Origin: Faecalibacterium sp. I3-3-89
GTDB lineage: Bacteria; Bacillota; Clostridia; Oscillospirales; Ruminococcaceae
Direction of reading: 5' to 3'
Assembly (NCBI RefSeq): GCF_023347275.1
Contig: NZ_CP094468.1
Location: 186,001-250,000 of the forward strand
Length of the DNA stretch: 64,000 nt
Under the pieces are notes generated by a model. That model did no database searches, was not told the DNA's origin, and worked only from the letters and a program-made list of their open reading frames with translations. This document shows positions 7,186 to 15,439 of the stretch, one piece after another. Both the position numbers and the translations under genes were made by a program. The number at the start of each line of letters is the position of its first letter. Positions within the stretch are counted from its first letter, which is position 1.

Positions 7186-7985
7186 ACGACAATAATACTT
7201 TCATTGGCATCAACCCGCCGTACCAGCTTTCGGTCATCCACAGCAGCAAGCTGATCTACCCCCGCGAGATCTACCAGCGGGGCGTGGAGCGCAAGCGGGT
7301 GGAGCTGATTGCAAGGGATTTCAACGAGTACATCGTTAACGAGCCGAAGGTCAGCTTCCGCAACGGCAGGTACTATGTAATGGACGGTCAGCACACCATC
7401 GAGGGCTGCATCCTCCTCAACGGCGGCGAGGACCGCCCGATCCTCTGCAAGGTCTACACCGGTCTGACGATGGAGCAGGAAGCCCTGCTCTTTGCGGAGC
7501 AGAACGGTCACTCTGCACCCCTGTCGGCGGGCATCAAGCTGCGCGCCAAGGTGGTGGGCGGCGATGCGCCCTCCAAGGCGTTTGTTGCAGCCACCAACCG
7601 GGTGGGGCTGTCCCTCAACTACGACAGTATGCAGCTGAGCGACTACCGCATCAGCTGCGTGGGCACGGCGCTGAAGCTGTACGACCAGCTGGGCGAAGAG
7701 ATCTACTGCGAAGCCCTGCGGCACATCGTGGCGGCGTGGGAGGGCAGACCGGATTCCTTCCGGGCGGCTGTCCTGCGGGGCGTGATGTACTTTGTGCAGC
7801 TGTACCACGGGCAGTACAGCGCGGAGCGGCTTGTCCGTGCGCTGGGCGGCGTCCACCCCATGGAGCTCTACCGCATCAGCCGGGATAACCCCGCCAAGCT
7901 CCCGGGTTGGCGGCGGTACGTTTATCCCATCTACACCACCTACAACGGCAAGTGCAGGAAAGACGCACTGCCGATGAAGTTCTAA
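7176..7985 (+). CDS. ParB/sulfiredoxin-like domain protein (DUF6551-like)
   Basis: A 269-residue protein with the ParB/Srx-type motif DGQHT at residues 70-74, followed by a helical region with GLTMEQEALLFAEQN. This domain binds nucleotides in ParB, Srx and related phage proteins. ATG 7176 is chosen because AAGGAGG lies 8 bases upstream; it overlaps the MazF-like stop by 10 bases. There is no ParB helix-turn-helix, so chromosome partitioning is unlikely. Such proteins are frequent cargo of Firmicutes elements with unknown role. Confidence 0.7.
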   Translation: MRLNDNNTFIGINPPYQLSVIHSSKLIYPREIYQRGVERKRVELIARDFNEYIVNEPKVSFRNGRYYVMDGQHTIEGCILLNGGEDRPILCKVYTGLTMEQEALLFAEQNGHSAPLSAGIKLRAKVVGGDAPSKAFVAATNRVGLSLNYDSMQLSDYRISCVGTALKLYDQLGEEIYCEALRHIVAAWEGRPDSFRAAVLRGVMYFVQLYHGQYSAERLVRALGGVHPMELYRISRDNPAKLPGWRRYVYPIYTTYNGKCRKDALPMKF

Positions 7986-8039
7986 GCTCAAATATCTCCT
8001 TTGGCAAGGGCGATGGTACCCGAAAAAGGCCATTTGCTC

Positions 8040-8068
8040 TTTACATATAGTATTTTCTTTTGAATAAT
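8040..8068 (+). promoter_or_regulatory. promoter upstream of the xis-int segment
   Basis: TTTACA (8040-8045), 17-base spacer, AATAAT (8063-8068). It lies in an AT-rich gap and would start a transcript covering the 24-codon frame, the excisionase-like gene and the integrase. Confidence 0.5.
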
Positions 8069-8100
8069 TGACATATTGAACTAGAGAGGAGAGGACAGGA

Positions 8101-8175
8101 ATGAGCGAGATCGCAGCCTGCACTTTGATTCAGGAAGAGCCTGACCGCAAGACGGAGCGGTACACTCCATTATAG
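8101..8175 (+). CDS. 24-residue small open reading frame
   Basis: ATG with GAGAGGAGAGG just upstream, 24 codons and TAG, ending 15 bases before the next start. It encodes MSEIAACTLIQ and a short polar tail. It may be a leader peptide that couples translation into the excisionase-like gene. No family known to me. Confidence 0.4.
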   Translation: MSEIAACTLIQEEPDRKTERYTPL

Positions 8176-8190
8176 AAAGGGGGGATCTGT

Positions 8191-8430
8191 TTGGGCGAAG
8201 AAACTTTGAATCCCCGTGATGCGTACCGTGTGATGCTCCGGGATTACCCGGATGTGCTGAACATCGACCAGATGTGCGAGATATTGAGCGTCAGCACAAA
8301 AACCGGGTATGCGCTTTTGAAAAAGGGGAGCATCCAGCATTTGAAGGTCGGACGCTCCTACCGCATCCCCAAGGCACATCTTTTGACTTATCTTATCGGA
8401 TTCGCACCCGGTCACACCATCCGGGCGTGA
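8191..8430 (+). CDS. excisionase-like helix-turn-helix protein
   Basis: A 79-residue MerR/Xis-type winged helix: LNIDQMCEILSVSTKTGYAL, then HLKVGRSYRIPKAHLLTYL. Excisionases of this type bind attachment arms and steer the integrase toward excision. The start is TTG preceded by AAAGGGGGG. It lies 93 bases before the integrase in the same direction, the standard xis-int order. Confidence 0.8.
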   Translation: MGEETLNPRDAYRVMLRDYPDVLNIDQMCEILSVSTKTGYALLKKGSIQHLKVGRSYRIPKAHLLTYLIGFAPGHTIRA

Positions 8431-8523
8431 CATCCTTGCATTCTCTCCTGCCGTTGGGTACACTGATGGTGTCAGCGGCAGAAGTTACATATTCAGGTGG
8501 ATGCAAAGACAGGAGGAAACATT

Positions 8524-9699
8524 ATGGTAGCAGGGCATCTGCAAGAAAAAAACGACTTCTACTACATCGTTCTGAGTTACAAGGACGCAGACGGAAAGCG
8601 AAAGACCAAGTGGGAAGCCACCGGTCTGTCCGTCAAGAGGAACAAGAAGAAAGCCGAAGCTCTTTTGCTGGAACGTCGGAGGAACTTCATGGTTCCCACC
8701 GCACCTGCGGAGATCCGCTTGGACGATGACATTCTCTTTTCGGACTTCATGCTGAAATGGCTGGAAGTCACGAAAAGCTCTGTCCAAATCACGACCTATG
8801 CCAGCTATCAAGGAATGGTGGAGCGCATCATCGCTCCCTATTTCCGCAAGCGCGGCATCAAGCTGGTAGACCTGAAAGCCACCGATTTGCAGGATTTCTA
8901 TACCAAACAGCTTGAACGGGTCAAGGCAAATTCGGTGATCCATTACCATGCAAACATCCACAAGGCATTGAAGTATGCGGTCAAGATCGACCTGATCCCC
9001 ACCAATCCGGCAGATAAGGTCGAGCGTCCGAAGAAGAATGCGTTCAAGGGCAGCTATTACAGTGCCGAAGAGATCCATGCTTTGACGGAGGTCGCAGAGG
9101 GCACCAAGCTGGAGATCCCGGTTCTGCTGGCATCCTTCTACGGCCTGCGCCGCAGCGAGGTGCTGGGGCTGAAGTGGGATGCGATCGACTTTGAGGAAAA
9201 CACTCTGGAGATCAAGCACATCGTTACGCAGGCATCCATCGACGGCAAAAAGGTTCTGGTACAGGCAGACCGTGCAAAAACGAAGTCCAGCCTGCGGACG
9301 CTGCCTCTTGTGCCGCCCATCCGTGACCGCCTGCTGATGCTGAAAGGTCAGCAGGAAACCTACCGCCGCCTGTGCGGTAAAAGCTACAACCGGGATTATC
9401 TGGGCTATCTGTGTGTGGACGAGATCGGGAACATCATCCGCCCCAACTACGTTTCCGAGCAGTTCCCGAAGCTGTTGGAGAAAAACGGTCTGCGTCCTAT
9501 CCGCTTTCATGACCTGCGTCATAGCTGCGCCAGCCTTCTTCTGGCAAACGGCGTTCCCATGAAGCAGATTCAGGAATGGCTGGGTCACAGCGACTTCTCC
9601 ACCACCGCCAATATTTACGCCCACCTCGATTACGCTTCCAAGCTCTCGTCTGCACAGGCGATGCTGGAGGGGCTGGGCTATGGCAATGCGTCAGCATGA
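8524..9699 (+). CDS. tyrosine site-specific integrase
   Basis: A 391-residue phage-type integrase. An N-terminal arm-binding domain (residues 1-60) is followed by a core-binding domain (about 70-165) and the catalytic domain. Catalytic residues are visible: Arg209 or 210 in GLRRSEVLGL, HDLRH at 329-333, His355 in WLGHSDF and Tyr365 in IYAHLD. ATG 8524 is preceded by AGGAGG; the longer frame from 8497 is not needed. The gene lies 88 bases from the tRNA-Ser 3' end, so that tRNA locus is the probable attachment site. Confidence 0.93.
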   Translation: MVAGHLQEKNDFYYIVLSYKDADGKRKTKWEATGLSVKRNKKKAEALLLERRRNFMVPTAPAEIRLDDDILFSDFMLKWLEVTKSSVQITTYASYQGMVERIIAPYFRKRGIKLVDLKATDLQDFYTKQLERVKANSVIHYHANIHKALKYAVKIDLIPTNPADKVERPKKNAFKGSYYSAEEIHALTEVAEGTKLEIPVLLASFYGLRRSEVLGLKWDAIDFEENTLEIKHIVTQASIDGKKVLVQADRAKTKSSLRTLPLVPPIRDRLLMLKGQQETYRRLCGKSYNRDYLGYLCVDEIGNIIRPNYVSEQFPKLLEKNGLRPIRFHDLRHSCASLLLANGVPMKQIQEWLGHSDFSTTANIYAHLDYASKLSSAQAMLEGLGYGNASA

Positions 9700-9742
9700 T
9701 GCCATACGCCCACAAGACAGGGTGGACGGGCGATGTTCCGGC

Positions 9743-9783
9743 AAAAAAGAATGGACAGACGAATAAAATTCATCTGTCCATTC
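9743..9783 (-). terminator. terminator of the tRNA-Ser gene
   Basis: Minus-strand stem GAATGGACAG/CTGTCCATTC (10 bp, perfect) followed by T6. It begins 4 bases beyond the tRNA CCA end. Confidence 0.8.
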
Positions 9784-9787
9784 GATT

Positions 9788-9879
9788 TGGCGGAGCATCA
9801 GGGAGTCGAACCCTGGCACCGGTCTCCCGGCCTATCGCATTTCGAGTGCGACCTCTTACGACCACTTGAGTAATGCTCC
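9788..9879 (-). tRNA. tRNA-Ser (anticodon CGA)
   Basis: The minus strand folds as a class II tRNA: acceptor GGAGCAT with ATGCTCC, D-arm CTC...GAG, anticodon stem TCGCA/TGCGA enclosing CTCGAAA (anticodon CGA), a long variable arm and a T-arm with GTTCGACTC. CCA is encoded. It reads UCG serine codons. Confidence 0.95.
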
Positions 9880-10028
9880 AGATATTAAATTTTAGAATGC
9901 GCCGTGCATTCTGGGAAAACTTTGGAGAGAATTGCAGGAGAGAACGCCAGAAAATCGTTCCCTCACGAAGTCGGAAAACCCGCATGAAACCTAGCAAAAC
10001 CGGAAAACCACTTCCAAAAAGCCAGTTA

Positions 10029-10070
10029 GATTTCGAGTCGTTCTCGTTACGACCGCTTCGATACATCTCC
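10029..10070 (-). pseudogene. truncated tRNA-Ser 5' half, broken at the anticodon loop
   Basis: The minus strand reads GGAGATG, a D-arm with GGTCGTAA, the anticodon 5' stem AACGA and the loop CTCGAAA, after which the expected 3' stem and the rest of the tRNA are missing. It shares ACTCGAAAT with the intact tRNA at 9788-9879 but has a different acceptor stem. This is what integration inside an anticodon loop leaves behind. Confidence 0.75.
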
Positions 10071-10210
10071 AAGTATATTTTCACAGCAAATTTACGATTT
10101 GTAGATCGCAAATCGGCCTTGAAACGTGGAACAGTTGCTGGTAGGAGGAATGCTCCTTATCCATATACAGCTTTATTATTATAGCAAAATCCCGCCTTTC
10201 CGTCAACTGG

Positions 10211-10271
10211 AAAAACAAAAAGCCCTTCCGGCGGCTGTCTGACCTCAGGCAGCAGGACTGGGAGGGCCTTC
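10211..10271 (-). terminator. bidirectional-looking terminator before the MATE gene
   Basis: Stem 10220-10229 with 10261-10270 plus an inner stem; on the minus strand it is followed by TTTTTGTTTTT. The gap 9880-10367 otherwise holds only the tRNA fragment and no supported gene. Confidence 0.6.
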
Positions 10272-10367
10272 TGATTTTTGCTGCGCTCTGCCCTCTCCCT
10301 TGACAGGCGGGGCGGCATATGCTATATTTATTTCAAATTTGAAGCATATAGACTCGAAGGAGGACCT

Positions 10368-11738
10368 ATGGCAGCACAGAATCGACAGGATATGGGCAGC
10401 GGGCCGATCAAGCCCCTGCTTTTGCAGCTGATGATCCCCGCCGTGGTGGCGCAGGTGGTCAATCTGCTCTATAACATCGTAGACCGCATCTACATCGGCC
10501 ACATCGAGGGCATCGGCGCGGCGGCGCTGACAGGCGTGGGCCTGTTCGCCCCCATCCTCATGCTTTTGAACGCCTTCGCCATGCTCATCGGCGCGGGCGG
10601 TGCGCCCCGCACGGCCATCGCACTGGGGCAGGGCAACAAAGAGGACGCCGAAAAGATCATCGGCAACAGCTTTACCATGCTGCTCTTCTTCGCCGTGGTG
10701 CTGACGATCGGCTTCTATGCCGGTGCGCCCGCCCTGCTGCGGCTTTTTGGCGCCAGCGACGCCACCCTCCCTTACGCGGTGGCCTATGGCCGCATCTATA
10801 TCCTCGGCTCGGTGTTCGTGCTGCTGGTCATGGGCATGAACCCCTTTATCACGACGCAGGGCTTTGCGAAGATCAGTATGCTCACCACCGTCATCGGTGC
10901 GGTCATCAATATCATCCTCGACCCCATCCTCATCTTCGGCCTTGGCTGGGGTGTCCGGGGCGCAGCGGTGGCGACGGTGCTCAGTCAGGCCGTGGGTGCC
11001 TGCTGGATCTTGAAGTTCCTCACCGGCCCGAAGACGATTCTCAAACTCCGCAAAGAGTACCTCAGGGTGGAGCGCGGCGTCATCCTGCCGGTGCTGGGGC
11101 TGGGCATCTCGTCCTTCGTCATGCTCTCGACGGAAAGCCTGCTTTCCATCAGCTTCAGCTCCAGCCTCGCCCGCTATGGCGGCGACATCGCCGTAGGCGC
11201 GATGACCGTCATCACCAGCGTGTCCCAGCTGTGCACCCTGCCCATTCAGGGCATCTGTCAGGGCGGCCAGCCGGTCATGAGCTTCAACTTCGGCGCAGGC
11301 AAAAAGGCCCGGGTCAAGGAGGCGTTCCGCTTCCAGCTCACCCTTTGTTTCGGCTACACCACCTTGTTCTGGCTGCTTATGATGGCCGTGCCCGGCGTGG
11401 TGGCGGGCATCTTCACCTCGGATGCCGCCCTGATCGACTACACCACATGGGCCATGCGCATCTATATGGCCGGCATCCTTGCGATGGGCGTTCAGATCGC
11501 CTGCCAGCAGAGCTTTATGGCGCTGGGTCAGGCGAAGGTGAGCCTTTTGCTGGCCTGCCTGCGCAAGATCATCCTGCTCATCCCCCTCATTTTTATCCTG
11601 CCCCATTTTGTGGCGGACAGATGCTTCGGCGTCTTTCTGGCAGAGCCGGTCAGCGACCTTCTGGCCGCGACCATCACGGCCATTACTTTCTTTTCCCGCT
11701 TCGATAAGATACTCGACCGGGGCGCAGGGAGAGCGTAA
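10368..11738 (+). CDS. MATE family multidrug efflux protein
   Basis: A 456-residue integral membrane protein with about twelve hydrophobic segments and the two-repeat MATE layout. The first repeat has PLLLQLMIPAVVAQVVNLLY, the DRIYIGH signature and APILMLLNAF. MATE proteins export cationic drugs and metabolites by sodium or proton antiport; this one's substrate is unknown. ATG 10368 has AGGAGG 5 bases upstream. It is a single-gene unit ended by the strong terminator at 11753-11797. Confidence 0.9.
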   Translation: MAAQNRQDMGSGPIKPLLLQLMIPAVVAQVVNLLYNIVDRIYIGHIEGIGAAALTGVGLFAPILMLLNAFAMLIGAGGAPRTAIALGQGNKEDAEKIIGNSFTMLLFFAVVLTIGFYAGAPALLRLFGASDATLPYAVAYGRIYILGSVFVLLVMGMNPFITTQGFAKISMLTTVIGAVINIILDPILIFGLGWGVRGAAVATVLSQAVGACWILKFLTGPKTILKLRKEYLRVERGVILPVLGLGISSFVMLSTESLLSISFSSSLARYGGDIAVGAMTVITSVSQLCTLPIQGICQGGQPVMSFNFGAGKKARVKEAFRFQLTLCFGYTTLFWLLMMAVPGVVAGIFTSDAALIDYTTWAMRIYMAGILAMGVQIACQQSFMALGQAKVSLLLACLRKIILLIPLIFILPHFVADRCFGVFLAEPVSDLLAATITAITFFSRFDKILDRGAGRA

Positions 11739-11752
11739 TTTCACAGGAAATG

Positions 11753-11797
11753 ACCAGCCCGCAGGACGGACAAAATGCCCGGCCTGCGGGCTGGTTT
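11753..11797 (+). terminator. intrinsic terminator of the MATE gene
   Basis: A 13-bp GC-rich stem (ACCAGCCCGCAGG and its complement) followed by TTTT. Confidence 0.85.
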
Positions 11798-12124
11798 TGC
11801 GTTGGCGTCAGTCGGTCCCGGGAGAGGGGGACGCGGGCGCACGGCACGCCCGCATACATCAAAAGTACAGCAGCAAAGAATCTTGTATATAAAAGCGAAG
11901 ATCCTGAATATCTGCACGACAGGCGGATAGAAAACCAATCAATCGGGTCACTTTGTACAAACATTCCGTTAAAAATTTGTGCTTGACTCTAATTGCGGGA
12001 TGGAAAAATATGCACTATCATAGTAGCGAAAGGCGAGTCCGTTTGCGGAGGGAATGGTGCTGTGAGCAAAGCACGGCACAGCTATGAAACGGATAAACGC
12101 AACATGAATCGGAGGTAACAAGAA
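11798..12124 (+). promoter_or_regulatory. leader and weak promoter candidate upstream of tctC
   Basis: No gene is seen. TTGACT at 11983-11988 with AAATAT 17 bases later (12006-12011) is the best promoter candidate, giving a leader of about 110 bases. The ribosome site GGAGG lies 8-9 bases before tctC. Confidence 0.4.
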
Positions 12125-13168
12125 ATGAAAAAGATCTCTCGTCGTGACTTCCTCGCAGCTTCTGCTGTCGTGGGTGCTGCTGGCGTCCTGACCGCCTGCG
12201 GCGGCTCTTCCAATAGCACTGCTGCTTCTACTGCAGGTTCCGCTGCTGCCAGCACCGCTGGCGGCAAGTCCACCGATTACCCCACCAAGGGCATCTCGGT
12301 CATCTGCCCCTGGTCTGCAGGCGGCGGCACGGACTCCTGCCTGCGCGCATTCTGCGAGGCAATGGGCAAGAATCTGGGTGTGACCCTGACCGTCGATAAC
12401 CAGACGGGCGGCGGCGGCATCCTGGGCCATCAGGCCATCGCAGACGCCAACACCGACGGCTACACCATCGGCATGATCACCTTCGAGCTGGCTACCTACA
12501 AGAAGCTGGGCACCAGCGAGCTGACTTGGGAGAACTACGCTCCCCTGTGCCGCGTCAACACCGACGCAGCTGCCATCACCGTCGGCGCAAAGTGGGCTGC
12601 AAGCAACGGCATCACCGACCTGCCCGGTTTCATCGACTACTGCAAGGCTCACCCCGGTGAGGTGCAGATGGGCGGCTCCTCCAACGCTTCTGTCTGGCAC
12701 ATCGCAGGCGGCTACCTGATGAGCGCTACCGGCATCGACATCCAGATGATCACCTATCAGGAGGGCGCTGCTACCGCCGTCCAGAATGCAGCCGGCGGCT
12801 TCATTCAGGGCGTTACCGTTTCTCTGGCCGAGGCCCGCAGCTTCATCGAGTCCGGCGACCTGATCTGCCTCGGCGTCATGGACGAGGAGCGCAACCCCGT
12901 CTTCCCCGACGTGCCCACCTGCAAGGAGCAGGGCTACGACATCACCTACTACACCCAGCGCGGCATGGCCGCTCCTCTGGGCGTGGACGATGCCATCATG
13001 ACCCGTCTGGAAGAGGCCTGCGCCGCAGCCATCGAGGATCCCGATTTCGTGACCTTCATGAAAAACAACGGTCAGGCCATCTCCTATCTGGATGCACAGG
13101 GCTATGCGGACTACCTGAAGCAGGCTGCTACCGACGTCGCAGCTGCTATGGACGCTGTCGGCCTCTGA
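12125..13168 (+). CDS. tctC: TctC/Bug-type substrate-binding lipoprotein
   Basis: Solute-binding protein of a tripartite tricarboxylate transporter, 347 residues. An N-terminal signal with twin Arg (SRRDFL) ends in the lipobox LTAC with Cys25, so it is a membrane-anchored lipoprotein. A Ser/Ala/Thr linker follows, then the Bug fold with ISVICPWSAGGGTD near residues 58-71. It captures a carboxylate outside the cell and delivers it to TctBA. It heads the operon with tctB and tctA; a terminator directly after it should make it more abundant than the membrane subunits. The ligand cannot be read from sequence. Confidence 0.9.
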   Translation: MKKISRRDFLAASAVVGAAGVLTACGGSSNSTAASTAGSAAASTAGGKSTDYPTKGISVICPWSAGGGTDSCLRAFCEAMGKNLGVTLTVDNQTGGGGILGHQAIADANTDGYTIGMITFELATYKKLGTSELTWENYAPLCRVNTDAAAITVGAKWAASNGITDLPGFIDYCKAHPGEVQMGGSSNASVWHIAGGYLMSATGIDIQMITYQEGAATAVQNAAGGFIQGVTVSLAEARSFIESGDLICLGVMDEERNPVFPDVPTCKEQGYDITYYTQRGMAAPLGVDDAIMTRLEEACAAAIEDPDFVTFMKNNGQAISYLDAQGYADYLKQAATDVAAAMDAVGL

Positions 13169-13190
13169 TTTGTCTCTCTGCGTATTTGCT

Positions 13191-13221
13191 GGGGCAGGCA
13201 GTTCGTGCCTGCCCCTTTTTT
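13191..13221 (+). terminator. internal operon terminator between tctC and tctB
   Basis: A 10-bp stem GGGGCAGGCA/TGCCTGCCCC with a 5-base loop and T6. It ends 26 bases before tctB, so it must be partial. Confidence 0.85.
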
Positions 13222-13247
13222 GAAAATAGAGAGAGGAGGAACCCCTT

Positions 13248-13784
13248 TTGAACAAAAACAAAATGAAAACGATGGCCTTTTCCAATCTGATCGGCTCCAT
13301 CATTTTCCTTGCCATCGGCATCTGGGCATGGTTCCAGACCGGCAACTTCCCCGAGGTGGCCAACACCTATGTGCAGGCGTCCACCTTCCCCCGCGTCATG
13401 ATCGTGGGCGTGGTCATCTTCTCCGTCATCCTGCTCCTCCAGTCCATCTTCAAGCTGATGGGCACCATGAAGGAGGGCGACCCCACCGCAGTTGAGGTCG
13501 GCACCCTGAACCCCCTGAAGGACAAGGGTCTGGCCGCAGCCTACTTCGTCATCCTCCTCTGCGTGCTGTTCGCCGCCCTCTTCAAAAGCTGCGGCTACAT
13601 CCTGTGCGCAATGGTGCTGTCGATGATCATCATGTTCCTCATCGGCAAGCGCAACTGGGTGCAGATGATCCTTGTGAGCATTCTGGTGCCGCTGCTGATG
13701 TGGCTGGTGTTCTACAAGGTGCTTACCGTCAATATTCCGCTGGGTCCGCTGAACTTCCTGCGCACCCTCGTGGACATGATTTAA
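13248..13784 (+). CDS. tctB: TctB small membrane subunit
   Basis: A 178-residue protein with about four membrane helices (residues 11-28, 48-68, 98-115 and 120-165 region), matching the small TctB subunit of tripartite tricarboxylate transporters. The TTG start at 13248 is favoured by GAGGAGG 8 bases upstream; ATG 13263 is possible. It lies between tctC and tctA and should form the transport channel complex with TctA. Confidence 0.85.
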   Translation: MNKNKMKTMAFSNLIGSIIFLAIGIWAWFQTGNFPEVANTYVQASTFPRVMIVGVVIFSVILLLQSIFKLMGTMKEGDPTAVEVGTLNPLKDKGLAAAYFVILLCVLFAALFKSCGYILCAMVLSMIIMFLIGKRNWVQMILVSILVPLLMWLVFYKVLTVNIPLGPLNFLRTLVDMI

Positions 13785-13799
13785 GGAGGGAGCACAGTT

Positions 13800-15329
13800 A
13801 TGGATTTTAGTCTGCTTCTTTCCAGCTACGCGACTGTCTGGTCCAACCCCGAGGTCCTTCTGATGACCTTCATCGGTGCGCTGGGCGGCGTTCTGCTGGG
13901 CGCGATCCCGGGCATGACCGCCACCATGGGCGTGGCGCTGCTCATCCCCTTCTCCTTTGGCATGGATCTCATCCCGTCCATCGGCCTGCTGCTGGGCATC
14001 TACTGCGGCGGTATGTACGGCGGCTCCATCTCCGCCATCCTCATCCACGCCCCCGGCACGCCCGCCGCAGCCGCCACCCTGCTGGACGGCTACCCCATGT
14101 GCAAGAAGGGTCAGGCCGGCAAGGCCCTGTCCGTCGCCATGTTCGCGTCCTTCTGCGGCGGCGTCATCGGCGCACTGGTCATGACCTTCCTGTCTCCGCT
14201 GGTCGCTGACATGGCCATGAACTTTGGCCCCGGCGAGATGTTCATGCTGGCCGTCTTCGGCCTGTCGGTCATCGTCGCAATTTCCGGCAAGTCCGTGGCC
14301 AAGGGCCTCATCAGCGCCTTCTTCGGTATGCTGCTGTGCACCGTCGGTCTCGACCCCACCAACGGCATCCCCCGCTTCATCACCACCAAGCAGACCGGCC
14401 TGCTGGACGGCTTCCAGTTCATCCCTACCCTGATCGGTCTGTTCGCAGTCTCTGAGGTCATCGCCGGCGTGGAGCGCATCATCCGCGGCGAGGAGCAGGA
14501 GCAGAGATCCAACGAGAAGATCACCAACGTCCTGCCGGACTGGAAGACCATCAAGAAGATCTGGCCCAACATCCTCTCCGGCGGCCTCATCGGCACCTTC
14601 ATCGGTGCCATCCCCGGTGCAGGCGGTGACATCGCCGTCTTCGTCTCCTACGGCGCCAGCAAGTCCGCCAGCAAGCACCCCGAGCTGTACGGCACCGGCA
14701 TCCCCAACGGCGTTGCGGCGACCGAGTCCGCCAACAACGGCTGCTCCGGCGGCGCAATGATCCCCCTGCTGTCTCTGGGCGTCCCCGGTGACTCCGTCAC
14801 GGCCATCCTGCTGGGTGCCTTCATCATGAAGGGCATCACCCCCGGCCCCATGATGTATGTCACCGAGCTGCCCACCGTCTACCGCGTCTTCGCAGCTCTG
14901 ATGCTGGCAAACCTCTGCATGCTGGTGGTGGGCTGCCTCGGCGTCCGCTTCTTTGCAAAGATCGTCTCTGTCGAGAAGAAGATGCTCTACCCCATCATCC
15001 TCGTCATCTCCCTGCTGGGCGCTTTCTCCATCAACAAGAATGCCTTTGACGTGGGCGTCTGTGTCGCCTTCGGCATCATCGGCTGGCTGATGAACAAGTA
15101 CGAGTTCCCCCTTTCTCCCATCCTGCTGGCCCTTATTCTGGGACCCATGTGCGAGAAGAACTTCGTGCGCTACATGAACATCCAGCGCGGAAACTTCTTC
15201 GCCATCACCACCTCTCCCATCGCTATGGTCTTTGCAAGCGTAGCCATCCTCGTTATCATCTACTCGGTCTATAACCAGAGCAAGATCAACAAGCGCACCG
15301 CTGCAAACGCTGCACAGGAGAAGGCATAA
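13800..15329 (+). CDS. tctA: TctA large membrane subunit
   Basis: A 509-residue permease with ten or more hydrophobic segments. TctA hallmarks are visible: GALGGVLLGAIPGMTATMGV near residue 27, GIYCGGMYGGSISAILIHAP near 65 and GAIPGAGGDIAVFVSY near 268. It moves the substrate through the membrane using an ion gradient. It starts 15 bases after tctB with an AAGGAGG site and completes the tctCBA operon. Confidence 0.92.
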   Translation: MDFSLLLSSYATVWSNPEVLLMTFIGALGGVLLGAIPGMTATMGVALLIPFSFGMDLIPSIGLLLGIYCGGMYGGSISAILIHAPGTPAAAATLLDGYPMCKKGQAGKALSVAMFASFCGGVIGALVMTFLSPLVADMAMNFGPGEMFMLAVFGLSVIVAISGKSVAKGLISAFFGMLLCTVGLDPTNGIPRFITTKQTGLLDGFQFIPTLIGLFAVSEVIAGVERIIRGEEQEQRSNEKITNVLPDWKTIKKIWPNILSGGLIGTFIGAIPGAGGDIAVFVSYGASKSASKHPELYGTGIPNGVAATESANNGCSGGAMIPLLSLGVPGDSVTAILLGAFIMKGITPGPMMYVTELPTVYRVFAALMLANLCMLVVGCLGVRFFAKIVSVEKKMLYPIILVISLLGAFSINKNAFDVGVCVAFGIIGWLMNKYEFPLSPILLALILGPMCEKNFVRYMNIQRGNFFAITTSPIAMVFASVAILVIIYSVYNQSKINKRTAANAAQEKA

Positions 15330-15439
15330 GCTCAACATCCTGACAAGCTCTGTCTGTTACATTCCCATGAAGCTGCGGCTGTCCCGTTCCGTCGGGGCGG
15401 CCGCACTTCGCTTTGGGCAGCAAAAACGGAGGTCTGTTT

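Larger units (their letters stand above)
1..10037. mobile_element. integrated mobile element (mobilizable/ICE-like), left end outside window
   Basis: Seen: relaxase remnant, ImmR/ImmA-like switch, sigma-like factor, excisionase-like protein and a tyrosine integrase lying next to a tRNA-Ser gene, all in DNA visibly less GC-rich than the host genes to the right. The right boundary is placed in the anticodon loop of the truncated tRNA-Ser at 10029-10070; a more conservative boundary is the 3' end of the intact tRNA at 9788. No type IV secretion or replication genes are visible in this part, so the element may be mobilizable, decayed, or simply continue to the left. Confidence 0.65.

Noticed and set aside
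8497..8523. Upstream in-frame start for the integrase
   Set aside because: ATG 8524 has AGGAGG at the correct distance; the extension overlaps that site.
10029..10070. Second functional tRNA-Ser
   Set aside because: The 3' half of the anticodon stem and all later arms are missing.
10245..11744. Long minus-strand frames antisense to the MATE gene and similar frames elsewhere (13146-15338, 20633-23002, 59941-62856)
   Set aside because: They mirror well-recognised genes on the other strand and have low-complexity composition; they arise from GC-rich codon usage.
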